Assembly (NCBI GenBank): GCA_963925605.1
Contig: CAWURY010000029.1
Span: 1-21,329 of the forward strand
Origin: Porticoccus sp963925605
GTDB lineage: Bacteria; Pseudomonadota; Gammaproteobacteria; Pseudomonadales; Porticoccaceae
DNA length: 21,329 nucleotides
Direction of reading: 5' to 3'
The notes below the pieces were generated by a model that ran no database searches, was not told where the DNA came from, and worked only from the letters and a program-made list of their open reading frames with translations. Positions 7,593-15,667 of the stretch are shown one piece after another (position 1 is the first letter of the stretch; every line of letters starts with the position of its first letter). A program made the position numbers and the translations under genes.

Positions 7593-8654
7593 CTATGTTA
7601 CTTGCCATTGCCTCATTTCGCCTGCCCCAAGTGGGGTGATTGTATCTTTCATAAAAGGTAGTTTAGCAGGGTTTTTCCAGGGCAATTTTTTTAGTGTGAT
7701 AGTATCGATGTTGCGGGGGAGTCTATAGAAGTCCGGTCCATGATGACTAGCAAAACCTTCAAGCTTATCAAGAGCCCCAGCTAACTCAAAGGCTTCTGCA
7801 TAGAACTCAATGGCTGCATGGTTTGAGTAACAGCCAGCGCAACCACATGCATTTTCTTTGCTGCATGTTGTATGTGGCGCGGAATCAGTTCCAAGAAAAA
7901 ATCTAGAATCGCCGCTAGTAGCTGCAGCAATTAATGCTTGTTGGTGGATATCTCGTTTAAGGATAGGCAAGCAGTAGTAGTGAGGTTTAATTCCACCTGC
8001 AAGCATGTGGTTGCGGTTATATAGAAGATGTTGAGGGGTAATGGTTGCAGCCAACCGACGAGGTGTTTCAGCTACAAACTGCGCGCCTTCCTTGGAGGTA
8101 ATATGCTCAAGAACAATATTGAGTTCGGGAAAATTATGGATTAGTTTTTGTAGTTGCCGGTCTATGAAAACAGCCTCGCGATCAAAAATATCGACGTTGT
8201 GGTCATTAACTTCACCATGAAGCAGTAAAGGCATCGACTCTTTTTCCATCTGCGAGAGAACAGAGGTGATGTTGCTTAGTTTTGTGACCCCTGACTCAGA
8301 ATTTGTTGTGGCGCCAGCAGGATAGTATTTGCATGCGAAAATTTGACCAGAGGCTTTAGCTTGGCTAATTTCTTCTGGCTTTGTGTTGTCAGTTAGATAT
8401 AAAACCATCATGGGCTGCCACAGTGAGCCAGTTGGCCGACTCCCTAAGATCCGATTACGGTAAGCTATGGCTTGCTTTGTATTCATCACTGGTGGGTTTA
8501 AATTGGGCATGACAACAGATCTGCCGAAGTATCGCGCAGCGTCTGGCACAGTATGAATTAATGCTTCATTGTCTCGCAAATGAACATGCCAATCATCTGG
8601 CCGAGTCATTGTTAGTTGCATTTTATTTGTCATTTTTGCCGCGTTTTTGATCAT
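7593..8654 (-). CDS. pyrC: Dihydroorotase, class II
   Basis: A 353-residue zinc amidohydrolase that cyclises carbamoyl-aspartate to dihydroorotate in pyrimidine synthesis. Metal ligands can be read as H23 and H25 (DDWHVHLRD), K109 (carbamylated lysine, CKYYPAG), H146 (LLHGEV), H184 (LEHITS) and D257 (GTDSAPH). The order and sequence follow E. coli PyrC. The start is uncertain. ATG 8654 has no Shine-Dalgarno sequence, and in-frame ATGs at 8633, 8621 and 8609 would still keep the whole domain (RPDDWH). A tandem 20-mer lies 3 bases upstream of the chosen start, in the leader. Confidence 0.95.
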   Translation of the reverse strand: MIKNAAKMTNKMQLTMTRPDDWHVHLRDNEALIHTVPDAARYFGRSVVMPNLNPPVMNTKQAIAYRNRILGSRPTGSLWQPMMVLYLTDNTKPEEISQAKASGQIFACKYYPAGATTNSESGVTKLSNITSVLSQMEKESMPLLLHGEVNDHNVDIFDREAVFIDRQLQKLIHNFPELNIVLEHITSKEGAQFVAETPRRLAATITPQHLLYNRNHMLAGGIKPHYYCLPILKRDIHQQALIAAATSGDSRFFLGTDSAPHTTCSKENACGCAGCYSNHAAIEFYAEAFELAGALDKLEGFASHHGPDFYRLPRNIDTITLKKLPWKNPAKLPFMKDTITPLGAGEMRQWQVT

Positions 8655-8656
8655 TT

Positions 8657-8696
8657 TTTAGTTGAATTCGGTACTGTTTAGTTGGAGTCGGTACTG
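8657..8696. repeat. Tandem 20-bp direct repeat in the pyrC leader
   Basis: Two adjacent copies, TTTAGTTGAATTCGGTACTG (8657-8676) and TTTAGTTGGAGTCGGTACTG (8677-8696), differ at two positions. A degenerate inverted copy (CTACCGGAATCC) follows at about 8701. They lie immediately before the pyrC start. On the pyrC transcript CGGTA and TACCG could pair into an imperfect hairpin. An operator or leader control element is possible; a chance duplication is equally possible. Confidence 0.6.
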
Positions 8697-8740
8697 AATG
8701 CTACCGGAATCCAGGTATGCTTTATAGTAAATAGCACATA

Positions 8741-8746
8741 ATTATA
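8741..8746 (-). promoter_or_regulatory. Possible -10 box for pyrC-rnt
   Basis: On the minus strand the sequence reads TATAAT, a consensus -10, 86 bases before the pyrC start. No convincing -35 box lies at the right distance, so the call rests on the -10 alone. Confidence 0.25.
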
Positions 8747-8841
8747 CCTTTCTTGTTAGCATGCTTGTTGTTTTCTGTGTTTATTATTCCCTGTTTACTG
8801 TGAAACTTGCCAACAGCATATTAGAATAGCGAGTATTTGTG

Positions 8842-8865
8842 GTTGTCAAAGTTGTCAAAGTTGTC
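8842..8865. repeat. Short 9-bp tandem repeat before argG
   Basis: GTTGTCAAA occurs twice in direct succession (8842-8859), followed by a third partial copy GTTGTC (8860-8865). It ends 5 bases before the argG ribosome site AGGAG (8871-8875), so copy-number changes would alter the argG leader but not the coding frame. Confidence 0.7.
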
Positions 8866-8883
8866 TAATCAGGAGTTTATTTA

Positions 8884-10104
8884 GTGTCCGATATTAAGAA
8901 GGTGGTTTTAGCTTATTCAGGAGGCCTGGATACCTCGGTAATTGTCAAATGGCTGCAAGAAACATATCAGTGTGAGGTGGTAACTTTTACAGCCGATATT
9001 GGCCAAGGCGAGGAAGTCGAGCCCGCAAGACTCAAAGCTGAAGCTTTGGGGATTAAAGAAATCTATATAGATGATTTGCGTGAAGAGTTTGTTCGCGATT
9101 ACGTATTTCCTATGTTTCGTGCAAATGCTATTTATGAGGGCGAGTACTTGCTGGGCACCTCAATTGCACGCCCTCTAATCGCCAAACGATTAATTGAGAT
9201 CGCTAATGAAGTGGGCGCTGATGCTATATCCCATGGCGCGACAGGCAAAGGGAATGATCAGGTCCGTTTCGAACTAGGCGCTTATGCTTTAAAGCCAGGA
9301 ATTAAGGTGATCGCCCCGTGGCGTGAATGGGATTTGAACTCAAGAGAAAAATTGATGGATTACTGTAAAACCCATCACATTCCTGTTGATTTCTCTGGAA
9401 AAAATAAAAAATCACCTTACTCAATGGATGCCAATTTACTGCATATTTCTTATGAAGGCGGGATTTTAGAAGATCCGTGGATGGAGCCAGAAGAGGATAT
9501 GTGGCGCTGGACAGTGTCTCCAGAGAGAGCCCCTGAAAAACCTACTTACATAGAGCTCAGTTACGAAAAAGGCGATATTGTTGCAATTGATGACCAGTCT
9601 ATGTCTCCGGCAGAAGTGTTAGCCTGCCTAAATAAAGTGGGTGGCGATAATGGTATAGGTAGGTTGGATATAGTTGAAAATCGCTATGTTGGCATGAAGT
9701 CTCGTGGTTGTTATGAAACCCCAGGCGGCACAATTATGTTGCGTGCGCATAGAGCCATTGAATCACTTACCTTGGATCGCGAATCGGCGCATCTGAAAGA
9801 CAGTCTGATGCCTAAATATGCAGAGATTGTTTATAACGGATACTGGTGGTCACCAGAACGTTCAATGCTTCAGGGGCTGATCGACACTACACAGGATGTA
9901 GTTAACGGAACTGTGCGATTGAGGTTATACAAAGGCAATATTTTTGTAGTGGGTCGCAAGTCGGAAGATAGCTTATTTGATGAAAAAATTGCTACCTTCG
10001 AGGATGACAACGGGGCTTACGATCAAAAAGATGCTGAGGGCTTTATAAAGTTGAATGCATTACGCCTAAGGATTGCTGCAAATAAGGGCCGAAAACTAGG
10101 CTGA
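8884..10104 (+). CDS. argG: Argininosuccinate synthase
   Basis: A 406-residue ATP-dependent ligase joining citrulline and aspartate in arginine synthesis. The N-terminal pyrophosphatase-type ATP loop AYSGGLDTS covers residues 10-18. The citrulline/aspartate-binding ISHGATGKGNDQVRFE segment and the SPYSMDANLLHISYEGG segment are present. It starts with GTG at 8884, supported by AGGAG at 8871-8875 with an 8-base gap. Length is normal for the bacterial short form. No convincing ArgR box is visible in the 229-base gap upstream. Confidence 0.97.
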   Translation: MSDIKKVVLAYSGGLDTSVIVKWLQETYQCEVVTFTADIGQGEEVEPARLKAEALGIKEIYIDDLREEFVRDYVFPMFRANAIYEGEYLLGTSIARPLIAKRLIEIANEVGADAISHGATGKGNDQVRFELGAYALKPGIKVIAPWREWDLNSREKLMDYCKTHHIPVDFSGKNKKSPYSMDANLLHISYEGGILEDPWMEPEEDMWRWTVSPERAPEKPTYIELSYEKGDIVAIDDQSMSPAEVLACLNKVGGDNGIGRLDIVENRYVGMKSRGCYETPGGTIMLRAHRAIESLTLDRESAHLKDSLMPKYAEIVYNGYWWSPERSMLQGLIDTTQDVVNGTVRLRLYKGNIFVVGRKSEDSLFDEKIATFEDDNGAYDQKDAEGFIKLNALRLRIAANKGRKLG

Positions 10105-10165
10105 TACTTATAGTAAGACCAATTTCTAGGCTGCCTAAAAATACTTAGCCGGAGAAAGTTAATAT

Positions 10166-10555
10166 ATGCGCTTACTGCATACCATGTTGCGTGTTGGAGA
10201 TCTTAATCGATCCGTGCATTTTTACAGCAATATTCTAGGCATGAAGTTACTGAGAGTGAAAGATTATCCTGAAGGTGAATTCACGTTAGCTTTTTTGGGC
10301 TATGGCGACGAATCAGCTAACACTGTTCTTGAGTTAACCCATAACTGGAATATAGGCCATTATAACCTAGGCGATGGATATGGACATATTGCCATTGGGG
10401 TCCCAGATGTCTATAGCGCTTGTGAGAAGATAAGAGGTTCTGGTGGGATTATTGTGCGTGAACCGGGGCCGATGAAGCATGGCAATACCATTCTAGCGTT
10501 TGTGGAAGATCCTGATGGTTATAAAATAGAATTGTTGTCCGAAGATGAAGCATAA
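10166..10555 (+). CDS. gloA: Lactoylglutathione lyase (glyoxalase I)
   Basis: A 129-residue metalloenzyme that isomerises the methylglyoxal-glutathione hemithioacetal to S-lactoylglutathione. The four metal ligands H5, E56, H74 and E122 are at exactly the positions of E. coli GlxI, which indicates the short, nickel-preferring class. GGAGA about 10 bases upstream supports the ATG. It lies 61 bases after argG, and the dat gene follows by 18 bases, so argG-gloA-dat may form one transcript. Confidence 0.96.
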   Translation: MRLLHTMLRVGDLNRSVHFYSNILGMKLLRVKDYPEGEFTLAFLGYGDESANTVLELTHNWNIGHYNLGDGYGHIAIGVPDVYSACEKIRGSGGIIVREPGPMKHGNTILAFVEDPDGYKIELLSEDEA

Positions 10556-10573
10556 CTATCTGGCGGGTATTAA

Positions 10574-11431
10574 ATGAGTATAGTTTTTTTGAATCATGTT
10601 TATCTTCCTGCGGAGGAAGCCAAAATATCACCAATGGATAGAGGATTTTTGTTTGGGGACAGTATTTATGAGGTATTACCCTCATATAACGGTCAGATGA
10701 TTGGATTTAATCTTCACATCAATCGCTTGAATAAAAATATGTCTGCAATAGACATTGGATTGAAATGGTCTCATGGCAGATGGATGGAGGTGTGTGAAGC
10801 TCTTCTTGAAAAGAACGGTCTTGGTAATTTGGGTATTTATTTGCAAGTAAGTCGGGGTTCAGTCCCTGTACGTTCGCATGCTTACACAAAAAATATTGAT
10901 CCAACAATTTTTGCTTTTTCTTTTGAGATTGCTCCGGAACAGCTGGCAAGCAAGTCGAAGGTGACTCCTTATAAGGTAACTACAAACCTCGATCTTCGGT
11001 GGGCTCGTTGTCAAATTAAGTCTACGGCATTATTGGGCAATGTTATGCATTTTCAGAACGGATATCAAAAAGGTTTTAATGAGACACTGCTTTATAATGG
11101 CCGCAATGAATTGACAGAGGGCAGCACCTGTAATGCCTATATCGTTAAAGATGGCGTAATTGCTACACCACCACTGGATAATCACGTTTTACCAGGAGTT
11201 ACTCGGCATATCTTGCTGGATCTTTTGCGAAAAAATAATTCAATGCAAATTGAAGAGCGAGTTATTTTAATGGATGAGGTATTTTCTGCTGACGAGGTTT
11301 GGGTAACCAGCTCTTCTAAAGAGATAGTCCCAGTTGTTGAAATTGATGGCAAAATCATTGGGAATGGTAAGGTTGGAGATATATGGCTGGCCGCGCAAAA
11401 AATTTACTCTATCGGGAAAAGAGACTATTAA
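10574..11431 (+). CDS. dat: D-amino acid aminotransferase (D-alanine transaminase), PLP class IV
   Basis: A 285-residue fold-type IV PLP transaminase. The PLP lysine is K149 in CQIKSTALLGNV, and E182 in LTEGSTCNAY binds the cofactor pyridine nitrogen. An RxH motif (R100-S-H102) in VPVRSHAY corresponds to the carboxylate-binding R98/H100 of Bacillus D-amino acid transaminase. That favours D-alanine transaminase over branched-chain transaminase or aminodeoxychorismate lyase. It would interconvert D-alanine plus 2-oxoglutarate with pyruvate plus D-glutamate. Its neighbour alr makes D-alanine, which strengthens this reading. The ribosome site is weak (GGCGGG about 7 bases before the ATG). Confidence 0.88.
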   Translation: MSIVFLNHVYLPAEEAKISPMDRGFLFGDSIYEVLPSYNGQMIGFNLHINRLNKNMSAIDIGLKWSHGRWMEVCEALLEKNGLGNLGIYLQVSRGSVPVRSHAYTKNIDPTIFAFSFEIAPEQLASKSKVTPYKVTTNLDLRWARCQIKSTALLGNVMHFQNGYQKGFNETLLYNGRNELTEGSTCNAYIVKDGVIATPPLDNHVLPGVTRHILLDLLRKNNSMQIEERVILMDEVFSADEVWVTSSSKEIVPVVEIDGKIIGNGKVGDIWLAAQKIYSIGKRDY

Positions 11432-11515
11432 GATAGTTAACTTTTCTATTTTTCATGTAAGCTCATTTATGTGACCAGTGACTATAAATGGCTGCGAAGG
11501 AGTGCAATCGGCATC

Positions 11516-12610
11516 ATGTCTCGCCCCACCAAAGCATTAATTGATCTAGATGCATTGAGATATAATTGCAGTCTAGCCAACAGTCTGTCTCCTTGCTCCA
11601 AAACGATGGCAATTATCAAGGCTGACGCATATGGACATGGCGCCCTAGCTGTTGCTCAAGCTCTTAATGGTGTTGTTGCAGCTTTTGGCGTTGCTTCGAT
11701 AGAAGAGGCTATCGAGCTTCGTGATGGTGGGCTTAAAAATCCAATTCATTTGCTTGAGGGTACATTTTCTGATGATGAGGTTGTGCTCGCCTCAGAATAT
11801 GGATTTTCTCTTTCGCTGGCCAATGAAAGTCAAAAACGAGCCATACTTGATGCCGAGCTTCCTTCCCCGTTAGATGTTTGGATTGATGTTGATACAGGGA
11901 TGCATCGTCTTGGTATAGCCCCGAAAGATTTACTAACCACCTATCAAGAGCTTTTGGCTTCACATAATGTGACAAAAAGTATTGTCTTGGCTACCCATTT
12001 TTCTTGTGCTGATGATGTAAATAATGACTTCACGGCAATACAGTTAGCTCGCATGCATAAAGCAATGAACGGACTCTCTGTGCCTACCAGTTTTTCCAAC
12101 TCAGCAGGAATACTGGGTTGGCCAGAAACGGGATCGGACTGGAATCGATTAGGCCTTATGCTTTATGGGAGCTCACCTTTTGTATCGCATCAGTATGAAG
12201 CCCTTACCTTGCAACCAGTAATGACGCTAAGATCTGAAGTTATTGCTCTTCGTTCTATCGAAGCCGAAGAAACGGTCGGATATGCTGCCACTTGGAAGGC
12301 TAGCCGTCAGACAATTATTGCTACTGTGGCAATAGGTTATGGCGATGGCTACCCCTTTGGCGCATCAAATGGCACGCCGGTATTGATTCGCGGACGACGG
12401 TGTCCTTTAGCTGGTCGAGTCTCCATGGATATGATTACAGTGGATGTAACAGATGTTCCGTCTGTAGAGATGGGGGATGAAGTTATTCTTTGGGGAAAAG
12501 GGCTCCCTGTTAATGAGATTGCCGAAAGTTCTGGCACTATTAGTTATGAGTTGCTAGCACGGATGCCTTCTCGCACTCCTCGAGTTTATGCGGAAAATCA
12601 TATTAGATAA
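11516..12610 (+). CDS. alr: Alanine racemase
   Basis: A 364-residue PLP enzyme that racemises alanine to supply D-Ala for peptidoglycan. The PLP lysine is K35 in AIIKADAYGHG and the catalytic tyrosine is Y256 in VGYAATW; VAIGYGDGYP and GRVSMDM are family signatures. I chose ATG 11516 because the protein then starts MSRPTKALIDLDAL like relatives and AAGGAG (11497-11502) lies upstream, with a rather long 13-base gap. The frame also offers GTG 11471, which would add 15 residues without homology. The last 8 bases overlap the 3' end of the convergent purC gene. Confidence 0.95.
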   Translation: MSRPTKALIDLDALRYNCSLANSLSPCSKTMAIIKADAYGHGALAVAQALNGVVAAFGVASIEEAIELRDGGLKNPIHLLEGTFSDDEVVLASEYGFSLSLANESQKRAILDAELPSPLDVWIDVDTGMHRLGIAPKDLLTTYQELLASHNVTKSIVLATHFSCADDVNNDFTAIQLARMHKAMNGLSVPTSFSNSAGILGWPETGSDWNRLGLMLYGSSPFVSHQYEALTLQPVMTLRSEVIALRSIEAEETVGYAATWKASRQTIIATVAIGYGDGYPFGASNGTPVLIRGRRCPLAGRVSMDMITVDVTDVPSVEMGDEVILWGKGLPVNEIAESSGTISYELLARMPSRTPRVYAENHIR

Positions 12611-13706
12611 TCAAGCCATATTCTTTGCTAAGTATTTCTATAATCTCAGTTTTAGGGTTTTCTGATAAACCTATTTTTTCACCGGTAATCTTTTCGGCTA
12701 TAGAAGCGTAAGTTTCCGATACAGCCATTAACATTTCTTCCGGCAGATCGGTATCTCTGGCAATGGTTTGGCGCTCATCCATGCGATCTTTGTTTAATAA
12801 TATATCAGAGTCGGGGAAATAGTTAAGCAGCAATTGACGAAAATCTTCCTTTGAATTTTCTATGATTACTCCATCTCTATAGCTGGGTCCATCCCAAATT
12901 CTGGAGGAATCAGGCGTACCAACTTCATCCATATAGATTAGTTTTTCATTTCCTTTCTTGTCTGTAACGTAGCCAAATTCAAATTTGGTATCCACAAAAA
13001 TTTGATCTAACTTAGCTAGCTCAGCACTTATGACATCAAAGCCCTGCGTTAGTAGTGTTTCATAAAGATTGATATCAGAGATATTTTTAAAATTAAACGC
13101 TTGATAATTAGAAGTAATATCAGCCCGGGTGATATTGACATCATCTACTTCGGGTATACCTGGCAAGCCTTTTAAAATCCCTTTAGTTGATGGTGTAATC
13201 AGGAGTTCAGGGAGTCTCTGATCTTTTGTTAGTTCGTTTTTAATTTGGATTCCGCAAAATTCACGCTCACCTTTAGAGTACGCTCTCCACATAGAGCCAG
13301 TGATGTATTGCCTGCATATAGCTTCAATCATTAAAGGCTTTGCTTTTTGTACTATCCAGACAAAGGGGTGAGGAATATCAAGAATATGGCTATCAGCTAA
13401 ATTTTTTTCGCGGAATAATTTAAACCAATAATTAGAAATAGCATTGAGCGAGGCTCCTTTCCTTGGCACCCCGTTCATCCCCCCTTCTCCATGCCAAATA
13501 CAATCAAATGCAGAAATTCGATCACTAATTACCATCACTGCCAATGGAGCATCAGGAGCTAAATTATATCCCTTTTCTTTTATCAATCGCTGGCTATCTT
13601 TGGGTGTGAGTGAATAGACTGAGCGGACTTTTCCGCTATGAATTGGTCTATCTGTGCGTATGGGTAGATCATTATTAATAGCTAGTATTTTGTCAGCAAG
13701 GGCCAC
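12603..13706 (-). CDS. purC: SAICAR synthetase, long form
   Basis: Phosphoribosylaminoimidazole-succinocarboxamide synthase joins aspartate to CAIR in purine synthesis. At 367 residues it is the long form also seen in Vibrio and Alteromonas, not the roughly 237-residue form of E. coli and Pseudomonas. It shows HSGKVRSVY (23-31), SDRISAFD (61-68), the IEAICRQYITGSMWRAY region and the DTKFEFGY/DEVGTPDSSR segments. It begins with GTG, with AGGA about 11 bases upstream. Its tail overlaps alr by 8 bases. No PurR-like operator is visible. Confidence 0.95.
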   Translation of the reverse strand: MALADKILAINNDLPIRTDRPIHSGKVRSVYSLTPKDSQRLIKEKGYNLAPDAPLAVMVISDRISAFDCIWHGEGGMNGVPRKGASLNAISNYWFKLFREKNLADSHILDIPHPFVWIVQKAKPLMIEAICRQYITGSMWRAYSKGEREFCGIQIKNELTKDQRLPELLITPSTKGILKGLPGIPEVDDVNITRADITSNYQAFNFKNISDINLYETLLTQGFDVISAELAKLDQIFVDTKFEFGYVTDKKGNEKLIYMDEVGTPDSSRIWDGPSYRDGVIIENSKEDFRQLLLNYFPDSDILLNKDRMDERQTIARDTDLPEEMLMAVSETYASIAEKITGEKIGLSENPKTEIIEILSKEYGLII

Positions 13707-13744
13707 TCTAAACCATCCTATTTTGTTATTTTTTGACTGTGTTG

Positions 13745-13772
13745 CTCATAATTGAGTTGTTTTTTTTGGCAA
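13745..13772 (-). promoter_or_regulatory. Possible purC promoter
   Basis: Reading the minus strand, TTGCCA (13772-13767), a 16-base A-rich spacer and TATGAG (13750-13745) form a sigma-70-like pair 38 bases upstream of the purC GTG. The -35 matches consensus at five of six positions and the -10 at four. Confidence 0.35.
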
Positions 13773-13838
13773 TAAATTTTATCAGATGGTGCTCGCGCTG
13801 TTATATATTTCGACCTTTTGGCGCTAAAATTAAAAATT

Positions 13839-14234
13839 TTAACTAGGCCTGACCGCATATTTTCCACTGCCTTGTAGAAAAATTACTACTGCTCCAATAA
13901 GGTATAAGCCTTGAAGTTCTAGAGTCCAGCCACCATGGTTGTTGGTTTGTAATAGCTGATGGCTATGGAATAGAAGAATGGCAAATACCATATTAATGGC
14001 TATTATAAATGCTCCGGCACGTGTCTTAAGGCCGATGATGATCATCAGAGGAGCAAGCACCTCGCCCAAATAAACACCGTAAGATAGAAAATACGGCAGG
14101 TTAAAATCTGTTAGATTTCTTCCTATCCCTTCGATTGACGAAGGGTTTATTATTTTGTCTATACCGTGAAATAGAAGCAAGATTCCTACAGTTAAACGTA
14201 GGGCTAACTTGGCGAGAGATTCGCTATGAAACAT
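13839..14234 (-). CDS. DoxX family inner-membrane protein
   Basis: A 131-residue protein with four predicted membrane helices (about 9-27, 48-67, 72-92, 105-123). It has the DoxX-family N-terminal pattern LRLTVGILLLFHGIDKI and the central segment GEVLAPLMIIIGLKTRAGA. The function of most DoxX proteins is unknown; some have been linked to quinone or thiosulfate oxidation or to oxidative stress. Nothing nearby narrows this down. The ATG is preceded by AAGGTAAGG. It is divergent from fabV and lies 132 bases upstream of purC on the same strand. Confidence 0.88.
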   Translation of the reverse strand: MFHSESLAKLALRLTVGILLLFHGIDKIINPSSIEGIGRNLTDFNLPYFLSYGVYLGEVLAPLMIIIGLKTRAGAFIIAINMVFAILLFHSHQLLQTNNHGGWTLELQGLYLIGAVVIFLQGSGKYAVRPS

Positions 14235-14343
14235 GGCTTTACCTTACCTTAAAACTTCAAATTTATTTTGAGGTGCTAGTTTTATTGAAAAAGAGAATTT
14301 TTGCTAGACCATTTTTTTATTTTTTTTAGGGTGGCCTGATATC

Positions 14344-14372
14344 TTGGTGGTCATACCACTACAAGGTATCAT
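14344..14372 (+). promoter_or_regulatory. Probable fabV promoter
   Basis: TTGGTG (14344-14349), a 17-base spacer and TATCAT (14367-14372, five of six bases of TATAAT) lie 54 bases before the fabV ATG. The -35 is weak, as expected for a regulated promoter. A 13-bp palindrome overlaps the -35 and the spacer. Confidence 0.5.
14347..14359. promoter_or_regulatory. FadR/GntR-type palindrome over the fabV promoter
   Basis: GTGGTCATACCAC is a palindrome with 5-bp arms and a 3-base centre. Its core TGGTCATACCA fits the TNGTNNNACNA pattern of FadR-subfamily GntR regulators. It overlaps the proposed -35 and spacer, a position that would block RNA polymerase. The regulator is not encoded in the window, so identity is inference. 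Confidence 0.45.
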
Positions 14373-14426
14373 GGTGTCTGATGCAACTAACAACATGCCC
14401 GCTTGGGCATCCTGTGGAGACTGAGA

Positions 14427-15614
14427 ATGATTGTCAAGCCAAAAGTTCGTGGATTTATGTGTATTACTGCGCATCCGTTAGGCTGTGATGCGAATGTTAA
14501 AGAACAAATTGACTACATTAAAAGTAAGGAGTCTTTTTGCGGACCAAAACGAGTATTGGTAATTGGGTCCTCCACAGGATATGGATTGGCTGCTCGTATT
14601 GGCGCTGCATTTGGAAGCGGTGCTTCTACCCTAGGGGTGTTTTTCGAAAAAGAAGGTAGCGAGAAAAAAACAGGAACGGCTGGTTGGTACAATTCAGCAG
14701 CTTTTCACAAGTATGCTGAATTGCATAACTTGTATGCTAAAAGTATTAATGGAGATGCATTTTCTGATGAGATTAAGCAAAAAACAATTGAAACTATTAA
14801 AGCTGATCTTGGCCAGATAGATCTTGTTATTTATAGCTTGGCGTCCCCTCGTAGACAGCATCCAACAACTGGCGAGGTGTTTAATTCCACACTGAAGCCC
14901 ATTGGAAAAAATGTTACATTACGTGGCATTAATACTGATAGAGAGGAGATACAAGAGTTTAGCCTTGATGCTGCCAGCGAAGAAGATATTACCCAGACTG
15001 TTGCGGTGATGGGGGGTGAAGATTGGGCAATGTGGATGAAGGCACTCAATGATGCTGGAGTTTTAACTAAAGGGATTAGCACTACCGCGTTTACTTATGT
15101 GGGTGAAAAAGCTACATGGGATCTTTATTGGAATGGCACTATTGGGCGCGCTAAAAAAGATTTAGATAAAAAAGTAGAGGATATTCGTGCAATTCTCTCT
15201 GCTACAGGAGGGGATGCTCGAGTATCAGTTTTGAAAGCCGTGGTCACTCAAGCCAGCTCTGCAATTCCAATCATGCCTCTTTATCTTTCATTATTGTTTA
15301 AGGTGATGAAGGAAAATGGTACTCATGAGGGCTGTATTGAGCAGCTCTATCGACTTTACACAGAATGTCTTTACGCTGCGGAACCTCGTTTAGATACAGA
15401 GGGTCGATTAAGGGTTGACGAGCTAGAGCTTCGTCCTGAAGTACAGGAGAAGGTTGCAAATGCTTGGGCTAAGATCACTACAGATAATTTGCCTGAACTT
15501 GCTGATTTTAAAGGATACAAGAGTGAATTTCTTAAATTATTTGGTTTCGGTATAGCAAATATTGATTACGATGCCGATGTTAACCCTGTATTTGAAATAA
15601 AAAATTTAGCTTGA
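14427..15614 (+). CDS. fabV: Trans-2-enoyl-ACP reductase FabV
   Basis: A 395-residue NADH-dependent enoyl-ACP reductase completing each fatty-acid elongation cycle. It begins MIVKPKVRGFMCITAHPLGC like the family. The nucleotide-binding segment VLVIGSSTGYGLAARIG lies at about 43-59. The Y-x8-K active site is Y234...K243-K244 in LYWNGTIGRAKK. FabV enzymes are generally insensitive to triclosan. ATG 14427 is preceded by GGAG (14416-14419) with a 7-base gap; the TTG at 14403 is rejected. lpxL follows by 53 bases and may be cotranscribed. Confidence 0.97.
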   Translation: MIVKPKVRGFMCITAHPLGCDANVKEQIDYIKSKESFCGPKRVLVIGSSTGYGLAARIGAAFGSGASTLGVFFEKEGSEKKTGTAGWYNSAAFHKYAELHNLYAKSINGDAFSDEIKQKTIETIKADLGQIDLVIYSLASPRRQHPTTGEVFNSTLKPIGKNVTLRGINTDREEIQEFSLDAASEEDITQTVAVMGGEDWAMWMKALNDAGVLTKGISTTAFTYVGEKATWDLYWNGTIGRAKKDLDKKVEDIRAILSATGGDARVSVLKAVVTQASSAIPIMPLYLSLLFKVMKENGTHEGCIEQLYRLYTECLYAAEPRLDTEGRLRVDELELRPEVQEKVANAWAKITTDNLPELADFKGYKSEFLKLFGFGIANIDYDADVNPVFEIKNLA

Positions 15615-15667
15615 TTTTAAGCTATCTAAAGAATCTATTAATCTTGCAAGTATATTTTTGGTGATTG

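Noticed and set aside
8730..8750. ArgR box before argG (CACATAATTATACC)
   Set aside because: It resembles an AT-rich ArgR half-site pair only loosely, lies about 140 bases before argG, and coincides with the pyrC -10 candidate.
11471..11515. Upstream GTG start for alr
   Set aside because: The 15 extra residues have no counterpart in alanine racemases, and the only purine-rich ribosome site lies downstream of this GTG.
15607..15624. Inverted repeat TAGCTT/AAGCTA at the fabV stop codon
   Set aside because: Six AT-rich base pairs with no following T run; not a credible terminator.
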